DNA of 45,569 nt from Actinomadura flavalba DSM 45200 (GTDB taxonomy: Bacteria > Actinomycetota > Actinomycetes > Streptosporangiales > Streptosporangiaceae), in NCBI RefSeq assembly GCF_000374305.1, contig NZ_KB894105.1, positions 1 to 45,569 on the forward strand, written 5' to 3'. Positions 18,446-27,195 of this stretch are shown piece after piece; the first letter of the stretch is position 1; each line of letters begins with the position of its first letter. The translations under genes and the position numbers were made by a program. The notes below the pieces were generated by a model that worked only from the letters and a program-made list of their open reading frames with translations, searched no databases and was not told where the DNA came from.

Positions 18446-20200
18446 TCAGGAGCGGCCGGTGTCCCAGGCCGACCACAGGGCGGCGTAGCGGCCGTTCTCG
18501 GCGACCAAGGCGTTGTGGGTACCGGTTTCCGCCAGGTGACCACCGTCCAAGACGATGATCTTGTCCGCCGTGCGGGCCTGGGAGAGGCGGTGGGCGATGA
18601 CCAGGGCGGAGCGGTCGGCCGTCACGGCGGCCGTCGCGCGGTCCAGGACGGCGGTGTCGGCGGTGTCGGCCTCGGCCGTGGCCTCGTCCAGGATGACCAG
18701 GAGCGGGTCGGCCAGGGCCAGGCGGGCCAGGGCCAGGTGCTGGGCCTGGGCCGGGGTGACGGGGTGGCCGCCGTCGCCCACCTCGGTGTCCAGGCCCTCC
18801 GGCAGCGACTCCACGATGTGGTCGGCGCCGACCTGCTTCAGCGCCATCGTCACCTGGTCGTCGGTGGCTTCGGGGGCGGCGAGGGTGAGGTTGTCGCGGA
18901 CGGTACCCGCGAACACGTGCGTCTCCTGGGTGACGGTGACGATCCGCCGCCGGTCGACACGGCGGACGATCTCGCCCGACGTCGGGTCGTGCACCCCCGC
19001 GATCAGTGCCGCCAGGGTGGACTTGCCGGAGCCGGTCGCGCCGACGACGGCGAGGACGGAGCCGGTGTCGATGCGGGCGTCGATGCCGTTGAGCACCGGG
19101 CGGTCCGGGCGGTAGGCGAAATGGACGCCGGACAGCTCGACGGCCGGGCCGGACTCCGTCCGTGCGGGTTCATCGGCGGCGTCGGCCGCGCGGGTCGACG
19201 TGACGCCGATGATGCGGGCCAGGGACGCCAGGGCCGACTGGAGTTCGTCCAGCAGGAACAGCAGTTCCGCGATCGGGGCCACCGTGCGCAGGTACAGGAG
19301 GGCGGCGGCGGTGACCTCGCCCGTCGTCGTCTCGCCGGTGAGGGCGAGGCGCAGGCCGATGCCGAGCACGGCCAGCAGGCCGAGGGCCTCGGTGACGTTC
19401 AGGTGCCCGAACAGCCGGTTCTGCACGATCCGGGTGCGCATCGCCCAGCGGACGGTCTGCCAGGTCGCGGCCTTGATGCGGTTGAGCTGACGGCGTTCGA
19501 GCCGGTGCGCCGTCACCGTCGGCAACTGGGTCAGCGTGCCGAGGACGTCGTGCCCCCGGGCCGACTCCGCCGTGCGCTCGGCGACGTACACGCCCGGCGC
19601 CGTGCGCAGGTACCACCGGACGGTCACGGCGTACAGCGGGACGGTGAGGGCGAAGCCCACCAGGAACCACGGGTCGAGGACGACGAGCGCCGCCGCGACC
19701 AGCGTCATCGTCAGCACCGAGACGCTGAGCTGCGGCAGCACCTCGGGCAGCGTGCCCGAGACCTGTGCGATGTCGTCGGACGCGCGGGTGACCACGTCGC
19801 CGGTGCCCGCGGCCTCCAGCGTGGCGCGCGGCAGGTCCAGCGCCGCCCCGACGTACTCCTCGCGCAGCTCGGCGACGACGGTCTCGGCCAGCCGCGCCAC
19901 CGCGCGCATCGCGACCCAGGCGACCGCGCCCGCCGCCATCGCGGTCGCGGCCAGCAGGGCGACCTGCCACCAGAACGACCCCGGCACGCCGGACCCGCCC
20001 GCGTCGTCCACGGTGTCGACCAGGTTGCCGACCACCAGCGGGAAGACGAGCGCGAGACCCGCCTCGGCCAGGAAGAGCGTCACGATGCCGCACAGCGCCA
20101 GGCGGCGTCCGGCGAGCATCGCCCAGATGCGTGCCGCGACCGTGCGGCCGGACGCGACCGGCAGCATCCGGTGCGCGTCCGCGGTGATCGGCTCAGACAT
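18446..20200 (-). CDS. ABC half-transporter with intact Walker A but degenerate signature motif
   Basis: This 584-residue protein has an exporter-fold transmembrane domain (about 1-330) fused to a nucleotide-binding domain. Walker A GATGSGKST (near 19017-19043), Walker B LLVILDEATAEAD and the switch His (VIAHRLS) are intact. The signature is VTPAQAQ (near 18739-18760) where LSGGQRQ is expected. It pairs logically with the upstream half-transporter, which has the opposite defects. It overlaps that gene by 8 bases. The place in an iron operon beside a siderophore-interacting protein suggests siderophore transport; import (IrtAB-like) and export are both possible. Confidence 0.9.
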   Translation of the reverse strand: MSEPITADAHRMLPVASGRTVAARIWAMLAGRRLALCGIVTLFLAEAGLALVFPLVVGNLVDTVDDAGGSGVPGSFWWQVALLAATAMAAGAVAWVAMRAVARLAETVVAELREEYVGAALDLPRATLEAAGTGDVVTRASDDIAQVSGTLPEVLPQLSVSVLTMTLVAAALVVLDPWFLVGFALTVPLYAVTVRWYLRTAPGVYVAERTAESARGHDVLGTLTQLPTVTAHRLERRQLNRIKAATWQTVRWAMRTRIVQNRLFGHLNVTEALGLLAVLGIGLRLALTGETTTGEVTAAALLYLRTVAPIAELLFLLDELQSALASLARIIGVTSTRAADAADEPARTESGPAVELSGVHFAYRPDRPVLNGIDARIDTGSVLAVVGATGSGKSTLAALIAGVHDPTSGEIVRRVDRRRIVTVTQETHVFAGTVRDNLTLAAPEATDDQVTMALKQVGADHIVESLPEGLDTEVGDGGHPVTPAQAQHLALARLALADPLLVILDEATAEADTADTAVLDRATAAVTADRSALVIAHRLSQARTADKIIVLDGGHLAETGTHNALVAENGRYAALWSAWDTGRS

Positions 20201-21938
20201 CGCTCGTCGTTTCCCGTCTGACGGTGATGACCCGGTCGGCCGCCGCCCGGAACGCGGGCGCCGAGGTCAGCACGAGGGTGGTCCGTCCGGCCCGGCGGGC
20301 CCGGACGGCGTGGGCGATCGCGTGCTCGGTGACCGCGTCGACCGAGGTGGTGGGCTCGTCGAGCACGAGCAGTTCGGGCTCGGCGGCGACCGCGCGGGCC
20401 AGCGCGATGCGCTGGCGCTGCCCGCCCGAGAGCTGCCAGCCGCCGTAGCCCACGGACGTGTCGTATCCGTCGGGCAGCTCGGCGGCGCCCAGCGCCGCGA
20501 CCTCCAGGGCCGACCGCGCGGCGTCGGCCGGGACGGGCTCGTCCCCGGTGGCGCGGACGTTGTCCAGCGCCGTCCCGGGCAGCAGCGCCGGAGTGTGCGG
20601 GGCGATCAGCGCCCGCTCGCGCCAGCGGGGCTCGACGTGCTCCACCGGCGGCAGGCCCGCGTAGGTGAGCGTCCCGGCGGCGGGCGCGGCCCGCAGCGAC
20701 AGCAGGTCCCCGAGGGCGCGGCGGGAGGCGTGCGGCAGGTCCAGGACGACGAACTCCCCCGGCTCGACCTGCCCGTCCAGGACGACGCCGTCGGCCAGCG
20801 CCAGGTCGCGGAACTCCAGGACCGGCGCGTCGGCGGGACCGGTCGCGGCGGTCGCCCGACCGGCCGTCTTGCGGGGCGTCCGCAGCAGGTCGAGCACGCG
20901 TTCCGCCGACGCCTGCGACATCGCCCACATCGCCTGCTGGACGGAGATCAGCGCGTCCAGCGGGCCGATGAGCGTGATGGCGATGGACGACACCATGACC
21001 ACCTGCCCCACGGTGATGTGCCCGCCGAAGGCCAGCAGCGCCGCCGCGACCGCGACGGCGGCGGCGAACAGGTTGCCGATCGCGGCGCTGGCGCCGTCGA
21101 ACGCCGCCTCGGTGGAGCGGGCCGCCAGGCTCGCCCGGAGCGCGTCCCGGCTGACCTTGCGGTACCGGCCGGTCGCGGTGCGCTGGGCGTGCAGGCCCTG
21201 GACGACGCGGAAGCCCGCGACCAGGTCGGCGGCCTCGGCGGCGGCGTCGGCCAGGCCCGCCTGCTCGGTCTTGCTGCGGCGGCGCAGCGGATAGGCGGCC
21301 AGGTGCATCAGCCCCAGCACGATCGGCAGCACCACGATGACGCCGACGCCGAGCGCGGGATGCACCCAGAACAGCACCCCGGCGGCGGCCAGCAGCCCGA
21401 CCAGCTCACCGGGCGGGTAGACGGCCACGTACACCGCCTGGCACGCCTGGAACGTGTCCGACGTCGTCAGCGACAGCAGCCGCCCCGGCGGGTGCGCCGC
21501 CGTGCCGAGGTCACGTTCGTCCAGTACCCGCTTCAGCGTGTGCTGGGACAGCTCGAACTGCGCGCGCTGCACCCCGTACCAGCCCAGGCGCCCGCCGAAG
21601 CGGAAGCCGAGGTTCATCAGCGCGTACAGGGCGATGAGCGCGCTCGTCCAGACGGCCAGCGGCCCGGCGACGTCCCCGGCGCTCGCGCCGCCGACCGCCG
21701 GGGCGATGACGGTGTCGATGAGCTTGCCGACCGCGACGGGCAGCAGCACGCTCGTCACGTTGAACAGCGTCCGCAGGCTCGCGCCCGCCAGCACGTACCG
21801 CCACACCGACGCGATGATCGCCCGGGTCAGCCGGGCGGGCGACCAGGACGGGTCGACGCGCAGCCGCGGCTCGTCGTCGGGGACGGCGGGGGCCTCGAAC
21901 CGGCCCCACCGCCGCTCCTCCCGGGTGTCAGTTGTCAT
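20193..21938 (-). CDS. ABC half-transporter with intact signature but lost Walker A
   Basis: This 581-residue protein has a transmembrane domain (about 40-350) fused to a nucleotide-binding domain. The signature LSGGQRQR (near 20410-20432) and Walker B LLVLDEPTTSVD are intact. The Walker A position reads DLPHASRRA (near 20718-20742), with no GxxGxGKS, and the switch-His position reads TSAPAF. It should bind ATP poorly on its own and work only as a heterodimer with the next gene. Its ATG overlaps the end of the siderophore-interacting protein gene by 11 bases, so the two are coupled; in mycobacterial IrtA these two parts are one protein. Confidence 0.9.
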   Translation of the reverse strand: MTTDTREERRWGRFEAPAVPDDEPRLRVDPSWSPARLTRAIIASVWRYVLAGASLRTLFNVTSVLLPVAVGKLIDTVIAPAVGGASAGDVAGPLAVWTSALIALYALMNLGFRFGGRLGWYGVQRAQFELSQHTLKRVLDERDLGTAAHPPGRLLSLTTSDTFQACQAVYVAVYPPGELVGLLAAAGVLFWVHPALGVGVIVVLPIVLGLMHLAAYPLRRRSKTEQAGLADAAAEAADLVAGFRVVQGLHAQRTATGRYRKVSRDALRASLAARSTEAAFDGASAAIGNLFAAAVAVAAALLAFGGHITVGQVVMVSSIAITLIGPLDALISVQQAMWAMSQASAERVLDLLRTPRKTAGRATAATGPADAPVLEFRDLALADGVVLDGQVEPGEFVVLDLPHASRRALGDLLSLRAAPAAGTLTYAGLPPVEHVEPRWRERALIAPHTPALLPGTALDNVRATGDEPVPADAARSALEVAALGAAELPDGYDTSVGYGGWQLSGGQRQRIALARAVAAEPELLVLDEPTTSVDAVTEHAIAHAVRARRAGRTTLVLTSAPAFRAAADRVITVRRETTSDV

Positions 21939-22809
21939 CGATGTCGGCGTCGTGGTGGTCGAAGCCGTCCACGCCGCGCCGCCAGTACCCGTCGACGACG
22001 ACCTGGTCCTTGGTCAGCCCGGCCTCCCGGCGCAGGAACCGCCGGATCGGCTTCATCGACTCGGTCTCCCCCGCCGCGAACACGAACAGCGTGGCCGGGT
22101 CCGCCGGGGGCTCCCACGCCCGCAGCGCGGTCTCCAGGGCGCTGAGGTGCCCGTCGCCCACCGGGGCGGAGTCGCGGTGAATCCAGTGCAGGTCGAGGTC
22201 GGCGGCGCCGGTCAGCTTCTGCTCCTCGGTGGCGTCCGGGATCTCGATCAGCGCCGTGACGTGGGCTTCTGCGGGCGCCTCGGCGATGATCCGCGCGATG
22301 GCGGGCAGGGCGGTCTCGTCACCGAGCGCCAGGTAGCGCGGGTAGTCCTCGGGGAGAAGCCAGTTCGAGCTGGGGCCGTTCACCACCAGCGGGTCACCGG
22401 CCGTCGCCCGGCTCGCCCACCGGCTCGCGAACCCGTGCCCGTGCAGGACGAAGTCCAGCGACAGCTCGCGCGTCGCCGGGTCCCAGCCGCGCACCGTGTA
22501 GTCGCGGTGGATGGGGTCGCCGGTGCCGCCCTCGTTGGGCCAGCTCCCGTCGGGCTGCTCGCGCGGCGCGACCAGCTCCCCGGTCTCGGGGTTGGGGAAG
22601 AAGCAGCGGACGTGGTCGGGCGCGAAGTTGGCGAGCGGGAACCCGTCGGCCAGGTCGTCGCCCACCAGGACGACGCGCCGGTACCGGGGCGTGATGTCCT
22701 CGGTGCGCGCCACCCGCAGGTCGCGGCGGACGAGCCGGTCCATGTAGTTGAACTGGAGTTCACCGGTCCGGTTCGGGCCGGTGAACCTCGGGAGCTTGTC
22801 GCGGTTCAA
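21928..22809 (-). CDS. Siderophore-interacting protein (FAD-linked ferric-siderophore reductase)
   Basis: This 293-residue protein has the FAD-binding motif RDYTVRGWDP, the NAD(P)-domain motif LGDETALPAIARII and the family C-terminus VDGYWRRGVDGFDHH. Such proteins reduce iron in imported ferric siderophores, releasing Fe(II) in the cytoplasm. I chose the TTG at 22809: GAAGGAGAA lies upstream, and it overlaps the ATPase stop as TTGA, matching the coupling of the other genes here. An internal ATG at 22743 would cut off the conserved N-terminus. Confidence 0.92.
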   Translation of the reverse strand: MNRDKLPRFTGPNRTGELQFNYMDRLVRRDLRVARTEDITPRYRRVVLVGDDLADGFPLANFAPDHVRCFFPNPETGELVAPREQPDGSWPNEGGTGDPIHRDYTVRGWDPATRELSLDFVLHGHGFASRWASRATAGDPLVVNGPSSNWLLPEDYPRYLALGDETALPAIARIIAEAPAEAHVTALIEIPDATEEQKLTGAADLDLHWIHRDSAPVGDGHLSALETALRAWEPPADPATLFVFAAGETESMKPIRRFLRREAGLTKDQVVVDGYWRRGVDGFDHHDADIDDN

Positions 22810-23741
22810 CGGATGTTCTCCTTCTCGTGTCGGCGCGGCAGTGCCGGTTCGCCGTGCGGATCGTCGTCGGGCTCCACCGGGCGGACCGCCGCCGTGCGGG
22901 GGTCGAGGGGGATGACGCTGGGCGTGCCGGTGACCGGGTCGGGGGTGACCAGCGCCCGCAGCCCGAACACGTCCTCGACGAGTTCGGCGGTGATGACGTC
23001 GTGCGGCGCCCCGGCGGTGATGATCCGCCCGTCGCGCATGACGATCAGGTGGTCGGCGTAGCGGGCGGCCTGGTTGAGGTCGTGCAGCACGCAGACGACG
23101 GTCTTGCCCTCGTCGTGGAACGTGCGGAGCAGTTCCATCAGCTCGTACTGGTGGGCGATGTCCAGGAACGTGGTGGGCTCGTCGAGCAGCATGATCGGGG
23201 TGTCCTGGGCCAGCAGCATCGCCACCCACACCCGCTGCCGCTGGCCGCCCGACAGCTCGTCCACCAGCCGTCCGGACAGCTCGGTCAGGCGCGTCGCCGC
23301 CAGCGCCGCGACCACGGCGGCCTCGTCGGACGGACGCCACTGGTGGATGAGGTTCTGGTACGGCGCGCGGCCCCGGGCCACCAGGTCGGCCACGCGGATG
23401 CCGTCCGGGGCCAGCGACGTCTGCGGCAGCAGCCCCATGCGCCGGGCGACCTCCTTGGGCTTGTAGGCGCCGATCTCCTTGCCGTCGAGCAGCACCGTCC
23501 CGGTGCTGGGCGTGAGCACGCGGGCGAGCGCCCGCAGCAGGGTCGACTTGCCGCAGCCGTTGGGGCCGATGATCGCGGTGAACGAGCCGTCCGGGATCGC
23601 CACGGACAGCCGCTCGGAGATGGTGCGCCGGTCGTAGCCGATGGTGGCGTCCTCGACGACGACGCGGGGACGGCCGGGCGCGGGGTCCGCCGTTCCGGAT
23701 GGGTCCTTCATCTCGTCCCTCACAGGTTTCGCGGGGTTCAT
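22806..23741 (-). CDS. Ferric-siderophore ABC importer, ATP-binding protein (FecE/FepC type)
   Basis: This 311-residue protein has Walker A GPNGCGKST, signature LSGGQRQR, Walker B LLDEPTTFLD and the switch His in VLHDLNQAARYADH, all typical of FepC-like ATPases. It energises the two permeases encoded just upstream. The ATG at 23741 overlaps the permease stop (ATGA); a second ATG at 23711 with GAGGGACGAG upstream is an alternative start. Confidence 0.93.
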   Translation of the reverse strand: MNPAKPVRDEMKDPSGTADPAPGRPRVVVEDATIGYDRRTISERLSVAIPDGSFTAIIGPNGCGKSTLLRALARVLTPSTGTVLLDGKEIGAYKPKEVARRMGLLPQTSLAPDGIRVADLVARGRAPYQNLIHQWRPSDEAAVVAALAATRLTELSGRLVDELSGGQRQRVWVAMLLAQDTPIMLLDEPTTFLDIAHQYELMELLRTFHDEGKTVVCVLHDLNQAARYADHLIVMRDGRIITAGAPHDVITAELVEDVFGLRALVTPDPVTGTPSVIPLDPRTAAVRPVEPDDDPHGEPALPRRHEKENIR

Positions 23742-24811
23742 CGGACGAGCCCGTACCGTTGGCGGGCCTCGCGGAGCAACAGCCAGATCATGTAGCCGCC
23801 GCCCAGGCACACCGTGATCAGCCCCACGGGCACCGGCCGGTACAACTGGGCGATGTACAGGGAGAGCAGGTGGGCGCCGGCCAGCAGGGCGGCGCCCATC
23901 CCGGCCGACGCGAGCAGGCTCTCCCCGGCCGAGCGGGTCAGCCGCCGGGCGAGCTGGGGGGCCGCCAGGGCGATGAAGCTGATCGGCCCGGCGGCGGCGG
24001 TGACGACCGCGACCGTCGAGACGCCCGCCACGATCAGCCCCAGCCGGACCGGCCCGGACCGGGTGCCGAGCGTGACGGCGGCGTCGTCGCCCAGCTCCAG
24101 CCGCCGCATCGCGGGGGCGAGCAGGGCCGCCGCGACGACGATCAGCGCGGCGACCGCCAGGGCGGGGATCATCGGGGGCCAGGTGACGCGGGAGATGGTG
24201 CCGGCCTTCCAGAGGCCGACCGTCATCGCGTCCTTGATCTCGGCGCGGGAGATCAGGTAGTGGTTCACCGACACGAGCATGGCCGAGACGGCGATGCCGA
24301 TGATGATCATCCGGAAGCCCTGGATGCCGCGCCGGTAGGACAGGACGTAGACCGCGAACGCGGTCACCAGCCCACCGGCGATCGCCGCGAAGGCGAGCCA
24401 CCAGTAGCTGTTCGTCCCGACCACGATGATGGCGAGCACGACGGCGGTGAACGAGCCGGAGTCGAACCCGATCACGTCGGGGGAACCGAGGGGGTTGCGC
24501 GTCAGCGACTGGAAGATCGCGCCGCCGATCCCGAGCAGCGCCCCGAAGACGACGGCGGCGATCGCGATCGGCAGCCGCCACTTGACGACGATGGTGCGCT
24601 CGAAGCCCTGCTCGCCGCCGGTGAGCGTCGCGAACACCTGCTGGAGGGTGAGCGGATAGTCGCCGTAGGTCAGGGAGACCGTGGCCAGGACCACGGCCGT
24701 CAGGAACAGGACGGCCGAGACCGTCAGCAGCCGGACGCCCACGCGGCCGGAGCCCCAGCGGAACCGCAGGGTCCGGGTGCGGTACCCGAAGGCGACGCTC
24801 TCCTTGTTCAC
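23738..24811 (-). CDS. Ferric-siderophore ABC importer permease (FecD/FepG type)
   Basis: This 357-residue membrane protein has many hydrophobic segments and the FecCD signature (GIGGAIFQSLTRNPLGSPDVIGFDSG). It forms the membrane channel with the upstream permease. The GTG start overlaps the preceding stop (GTGA). Confidence 0.93.
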   Translation of the reverse strand: MNKESVAFGYRTRTLRFRWGSGRVGVRLLTVSAVLFLTAVVLATVSLTYGDYPLTLQQVFATLTGGEQGFERTIVVKWRLPIAIAAVVFGALLGIGGAIFQSLTRNPLGSPDVIGFDSGSFTAVVLAIIVVGTNSYWWLAFAAIAGGLVTAFAVYVLSYRRGIQGFRMIIIGIAVSAMLVSVNHYLISRAEIKDAMTVGLWKAGTISRVTWPPMIPALAVAALIVVAAALLAPAMRRLELGDDAAVTLGTRSGPVRLGLIVAGVSTVAVVTAAAGPISFIALAAPQLARRLTRSAGESLLASAGMGAALLAGAHLLSLYIAQLYRPVPVGLITVCLGGGYMIWLLLREARQRYGLVR

Positions 24812-25875
24812 AGGCCGCTCGCATTCCGTCGCCGTACCAGCACGATCAGCACCGGAGCCCCGATCACCGCCGTGATGATGCCCGCCTCGATCTCCCCGGG
24901 ACGGACGATCACCCGCCCGAGGACGTCCGCCGCCAGCACCAGGACCGGCGAGGCCAGGGCCGAGTACAGGATGATCCACCGCTGGTCCGGGCCGGTGAAC
25001 CAGCGGACGACGTGCGGCACCATCAGCCCGACGAACACGATCCCGCCCGTCAGCGCCGTCGCGCCCCCGGCGAGCAGGGCGACCGCGGTGATGCCGAGGA
25101 CGCGGACCCGGACGACCCGGGTGCCCAGCGAGGCCGCCAGATCGTCGCCGAGCGCGATGGAGTTCAGCGATCCGGAGAGCAGGATCGCGAGCACCAGCCC
25201 GAGGGCGATGAACGGCAGCACGGCGAGGGTCTCGTCCGCGCCGGTGCGGGCGATCGAGCCGAGCCCCCAGGCGCGCAGGGCCCGGAACGTCTCCTCGTCG
25301 ATCAGCATGAGGAACGTCGAGACCCCGTCCAGGACGGCGCTCAGCGCGACGCCCGCCAGCACCAGCGTCTCCGGCGCGGCCGAGGCCCGCCCGGCGGAGC
25401 CGATCAGGTAGACCAGGACGGTCGCCGCCGCCGCGCCGAGGAAGGCGAACCAGATGTAGCCCTGGATGCTGGACAGGCTGAAGATCCCGACGCCGACGGT
25501 GATGACGAACCCGGCGCCGGAGTTGATGCCGAGGACGCCGGTGTCGGCCAGCGGGTTGCGGGTCAGCGCCTGGATGAGCGCGCCCGCCACCCCGAACGCC
25601 GCGCCGACGAGGACGCCGAGCAGGGTGCGGGGCAGCCGGACGGTCCACACGATGTCGGACGCCTCGCTCCCGTCCCGCTCCCACAGCACCCGCCACGCCT
25701 CCGCCGGGGACAGCGGGTTGGCGCCGAACGAGACGCTGAACAGCGCGACGATCGCGAGCGCCGCCAGGATGACCAGCAGCCCCGCCGCGCGGCGGCGGTA
25801 CAGCACGCTCCCGGACGGGGCGTCGGCGCGAACGGCCCGCGCGGGCTGCTGCTGCCGGGTGGGGGTTGGCGGCAC
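24808..25875 (-). CDS. Ferric-siderophore ABC importer permease (FecC/FepD type)
   Basis: This 355-residue membrane protein has the FecCD signature AFGVAGALIQALTRNPLADTG and the late motif FVGLMVPHVVRWFTGPD. It follows the binding-protein gene after 85 bases, in which nothing else was recognised, and is coupled to the next permease by GTGA. It is probably transcribed with the binding protein from the iron-boxed promoter. Confidence 0.93.
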   Translation of the reverse strand: MPPTPTRQQQPARAVRADAPSGSVLYRRRAAGLLVILAALAIVALFSVSFGANPLSPAEAWRVLWERDGSEASDIVWTVRLPRTLLGVLVGAAFGVAGALIQALTRNPLADTGVLGINSGAGFVITVGVGIFSLSSIQGYIWFAFLGAAAATVLVYLIGSAGRASAAPETLVLAGVALSAVLDGVSTFLMLIDEETFRALRAWGLGSIARTGADETLAVLPFIALGLVLAILLSGSLNSIALGDDLAASLGTRVVRVRVLGITAVALLAGGATALTGGIVFVGLMVPHVVRWFTGPDQRWIILYSALASPVLVLAADVLGRVIVRPGEIEAGIITAVIGAPVLIVLVRRRNASGL

Positions 25876-25960
25876 GGACTTCCTCTACGGATCGTGGACG
25901 GGCGCCGGGACCGGGGCCGCGCGCGGCCCCGGTCCCCGCGTCCTCGGCGGCGGGCTGCGG

Positions 25961-27046
25961 TCAGGACAGCTTGGCGCCCGCCAGCCACTGCTCGCTGAGG
26001 ACCTTGGCGCCCCAGGTCAGGCTGGCCGGGCTCGCGCCCATCCGCAGCATCCAGACCGCGTTCTCGACCTGCTTGCCGTCGGCGGTCGTGAGCTTGGTCG
26101 GGTCGTTCTCCACCAGGGTGAGCGCGATGTAGCGGCCCTCGGTGACCGGCTTGAGCGCCTTGAAGAGGGGCTTGGCCTCGCGGGCCTTGCGGACCGCCTC
26201 GCTGCTGTAGGTGACCACGAGCAGGTCGGCGTCCAGCAGGCTCAGGTTCTCGTCCGGGACGACGTCCTCGTCGACGAACTTCTTCGCGTTGGGGTTGGGC
26301 GTGAAGCCCAGCTTGGTCATGACGCCCTCGGTGATGCTGCCCGCCACGGTGTAGTAGGACAGGCCGCCGTTGGCGCCGTAGTCGTTGGCGATGGTGATGG
26401 TCTTCCCGGCGAACTGCGGGTGCGCCTTGGCGGCGTCGGCGAGCGCCTGCTCCGCCGTCGTGACGGCCTTGTCGGCGGCGGCGCCGAGGTCCAGGGTCTT
26501 GCCGACCAGGCGCTGCACCTCCTGCCAGGGCAGTTCCTCGTTCTTCGGGGCGTCCAGCACCGGCGCGATGTCGGCCAGCTTCTTGAACTCGGGCTTCTCG
26601 AAGATCGCGCCCAGGGCGACGATCAGGTCGGGCTTCACCGCGGCGATGCCCTCGAAGTTGATCGGGTCCTTGCGGGTGGCCTCGTCCACCTTCTCGATCT
26701 TCTTCACCCAGGCCGCGTCGCGCCACCCGACGCGGGGCTCGTCGGTGAGGGCGTAGACCGGGGTCACCTGGAGCGCCTGGAGCGCGTCGGCGTTGGGCGA
26801 CATGCCGATGACGGCGATCCGCTCGGGGCGCTTCGGAAGGGTCGTCTCCCCCGCCCACGTCGTCAGCTTGAGCGGGTACGTCGTGGTGCCCTCGGCCGCC
26901 GGGACCGGTCCCTGCGGTCCGCTGCTCTTGGCGGCGGCCGGGCCGTCGTCGGTCGAGGCGCAGCCGGTGAGCGCGAGGAGGGCCGTCAGCGCGACGGCCG
27001 GGGCCAGTCGCCATCGTCTGCCGCGGCGCAGGGTGGAGCTGTGCAT
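25961..27046 (-). CDS. Ferric-siderophore-binding lipoprotein (FepB/FecB type)
   Basis: This 361-residue protein has a basic N-terminus, a hydrophobic stretch and the lipobox LALTGCAS (Cys near residue 26), so it is membrane-anchored outside the cell. The body is a periplasmic-binding-protein fold of the iron-siderophore class (RIAVIGMSPNADALQAL, VKPDLIVALG). I chose the ATG at 27046 because it gives a proper signal peptide; an in-frame ATG at 27103 adds 19 Pro-rich residues and lies 10 bases from the iron box. It is first in the uptake operon and is probably repressed by DtxR/IdeR with iron. Confidence 0.92.
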   Translation of the reverse strand: MHSSTLRRGRRWRLAPAVALTALLALTGCASTDDGPAAAKSSGPQGPVPAAEGTTTYPLKLTTWAGETTLPKRPERIAVIGMSPNADALQALQVTPVYALTDEPRVGWRDAAWVKKIEKVDEATRKDPINFEGIAAVKPDLIVALGAIFEKPEFKKLADIAPVLDAPKNEELPWQEVQRLVGKTLDLGAAADKAVTTAEQALADAAKAHPQFAGKTITIANDYGANGGLSYYTVAGSITEGVMTKLGFTPNPNAKKFVDEDVVPDENLSLLDADLLVVTYSSEAVRKAREAKPLFKALKPVTEGRYIALTLVENDPTKLTTADGKQVENAVWMLRMGASPASLTWGAKVLSEQWLAGAKLS

Positions 27047-27112
27047 GGGGGGATGTGTCCTCTCGGGGTCGGGCAGCGGGGGCGGGGTGTACGCACGCGA
27101 CATGCGCCCGTC

Positions 27113-27131
27113 TAAGGTTAGGCGAACCTAA
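27113..27131. promoter_or_regulatory. Iron box (DtxR/IdeR-type operator)
   Basis: TAAGGTTAGGCGAACCTAA differs little from the known consensus TTAGGTTAGGCTAACCTAA. It sits between the divergent siderophore-binding-protein and AraC genes, so it may control both. Confidence 0.88.
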
Positions 27132-27195
27132 CTTCTCCGGTGCACCGATTCCGACAGACGTCGCGCAGAATGCGACAGGACCGATCCAGAGGCGG

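Noticed and set aside
20193..21938. Frameshift or pseudogene to explain the missing Walker A
   Set aside because: The frame is intact at full length, the signature and Walker B are conserved, and the partner shows the complementary loss.
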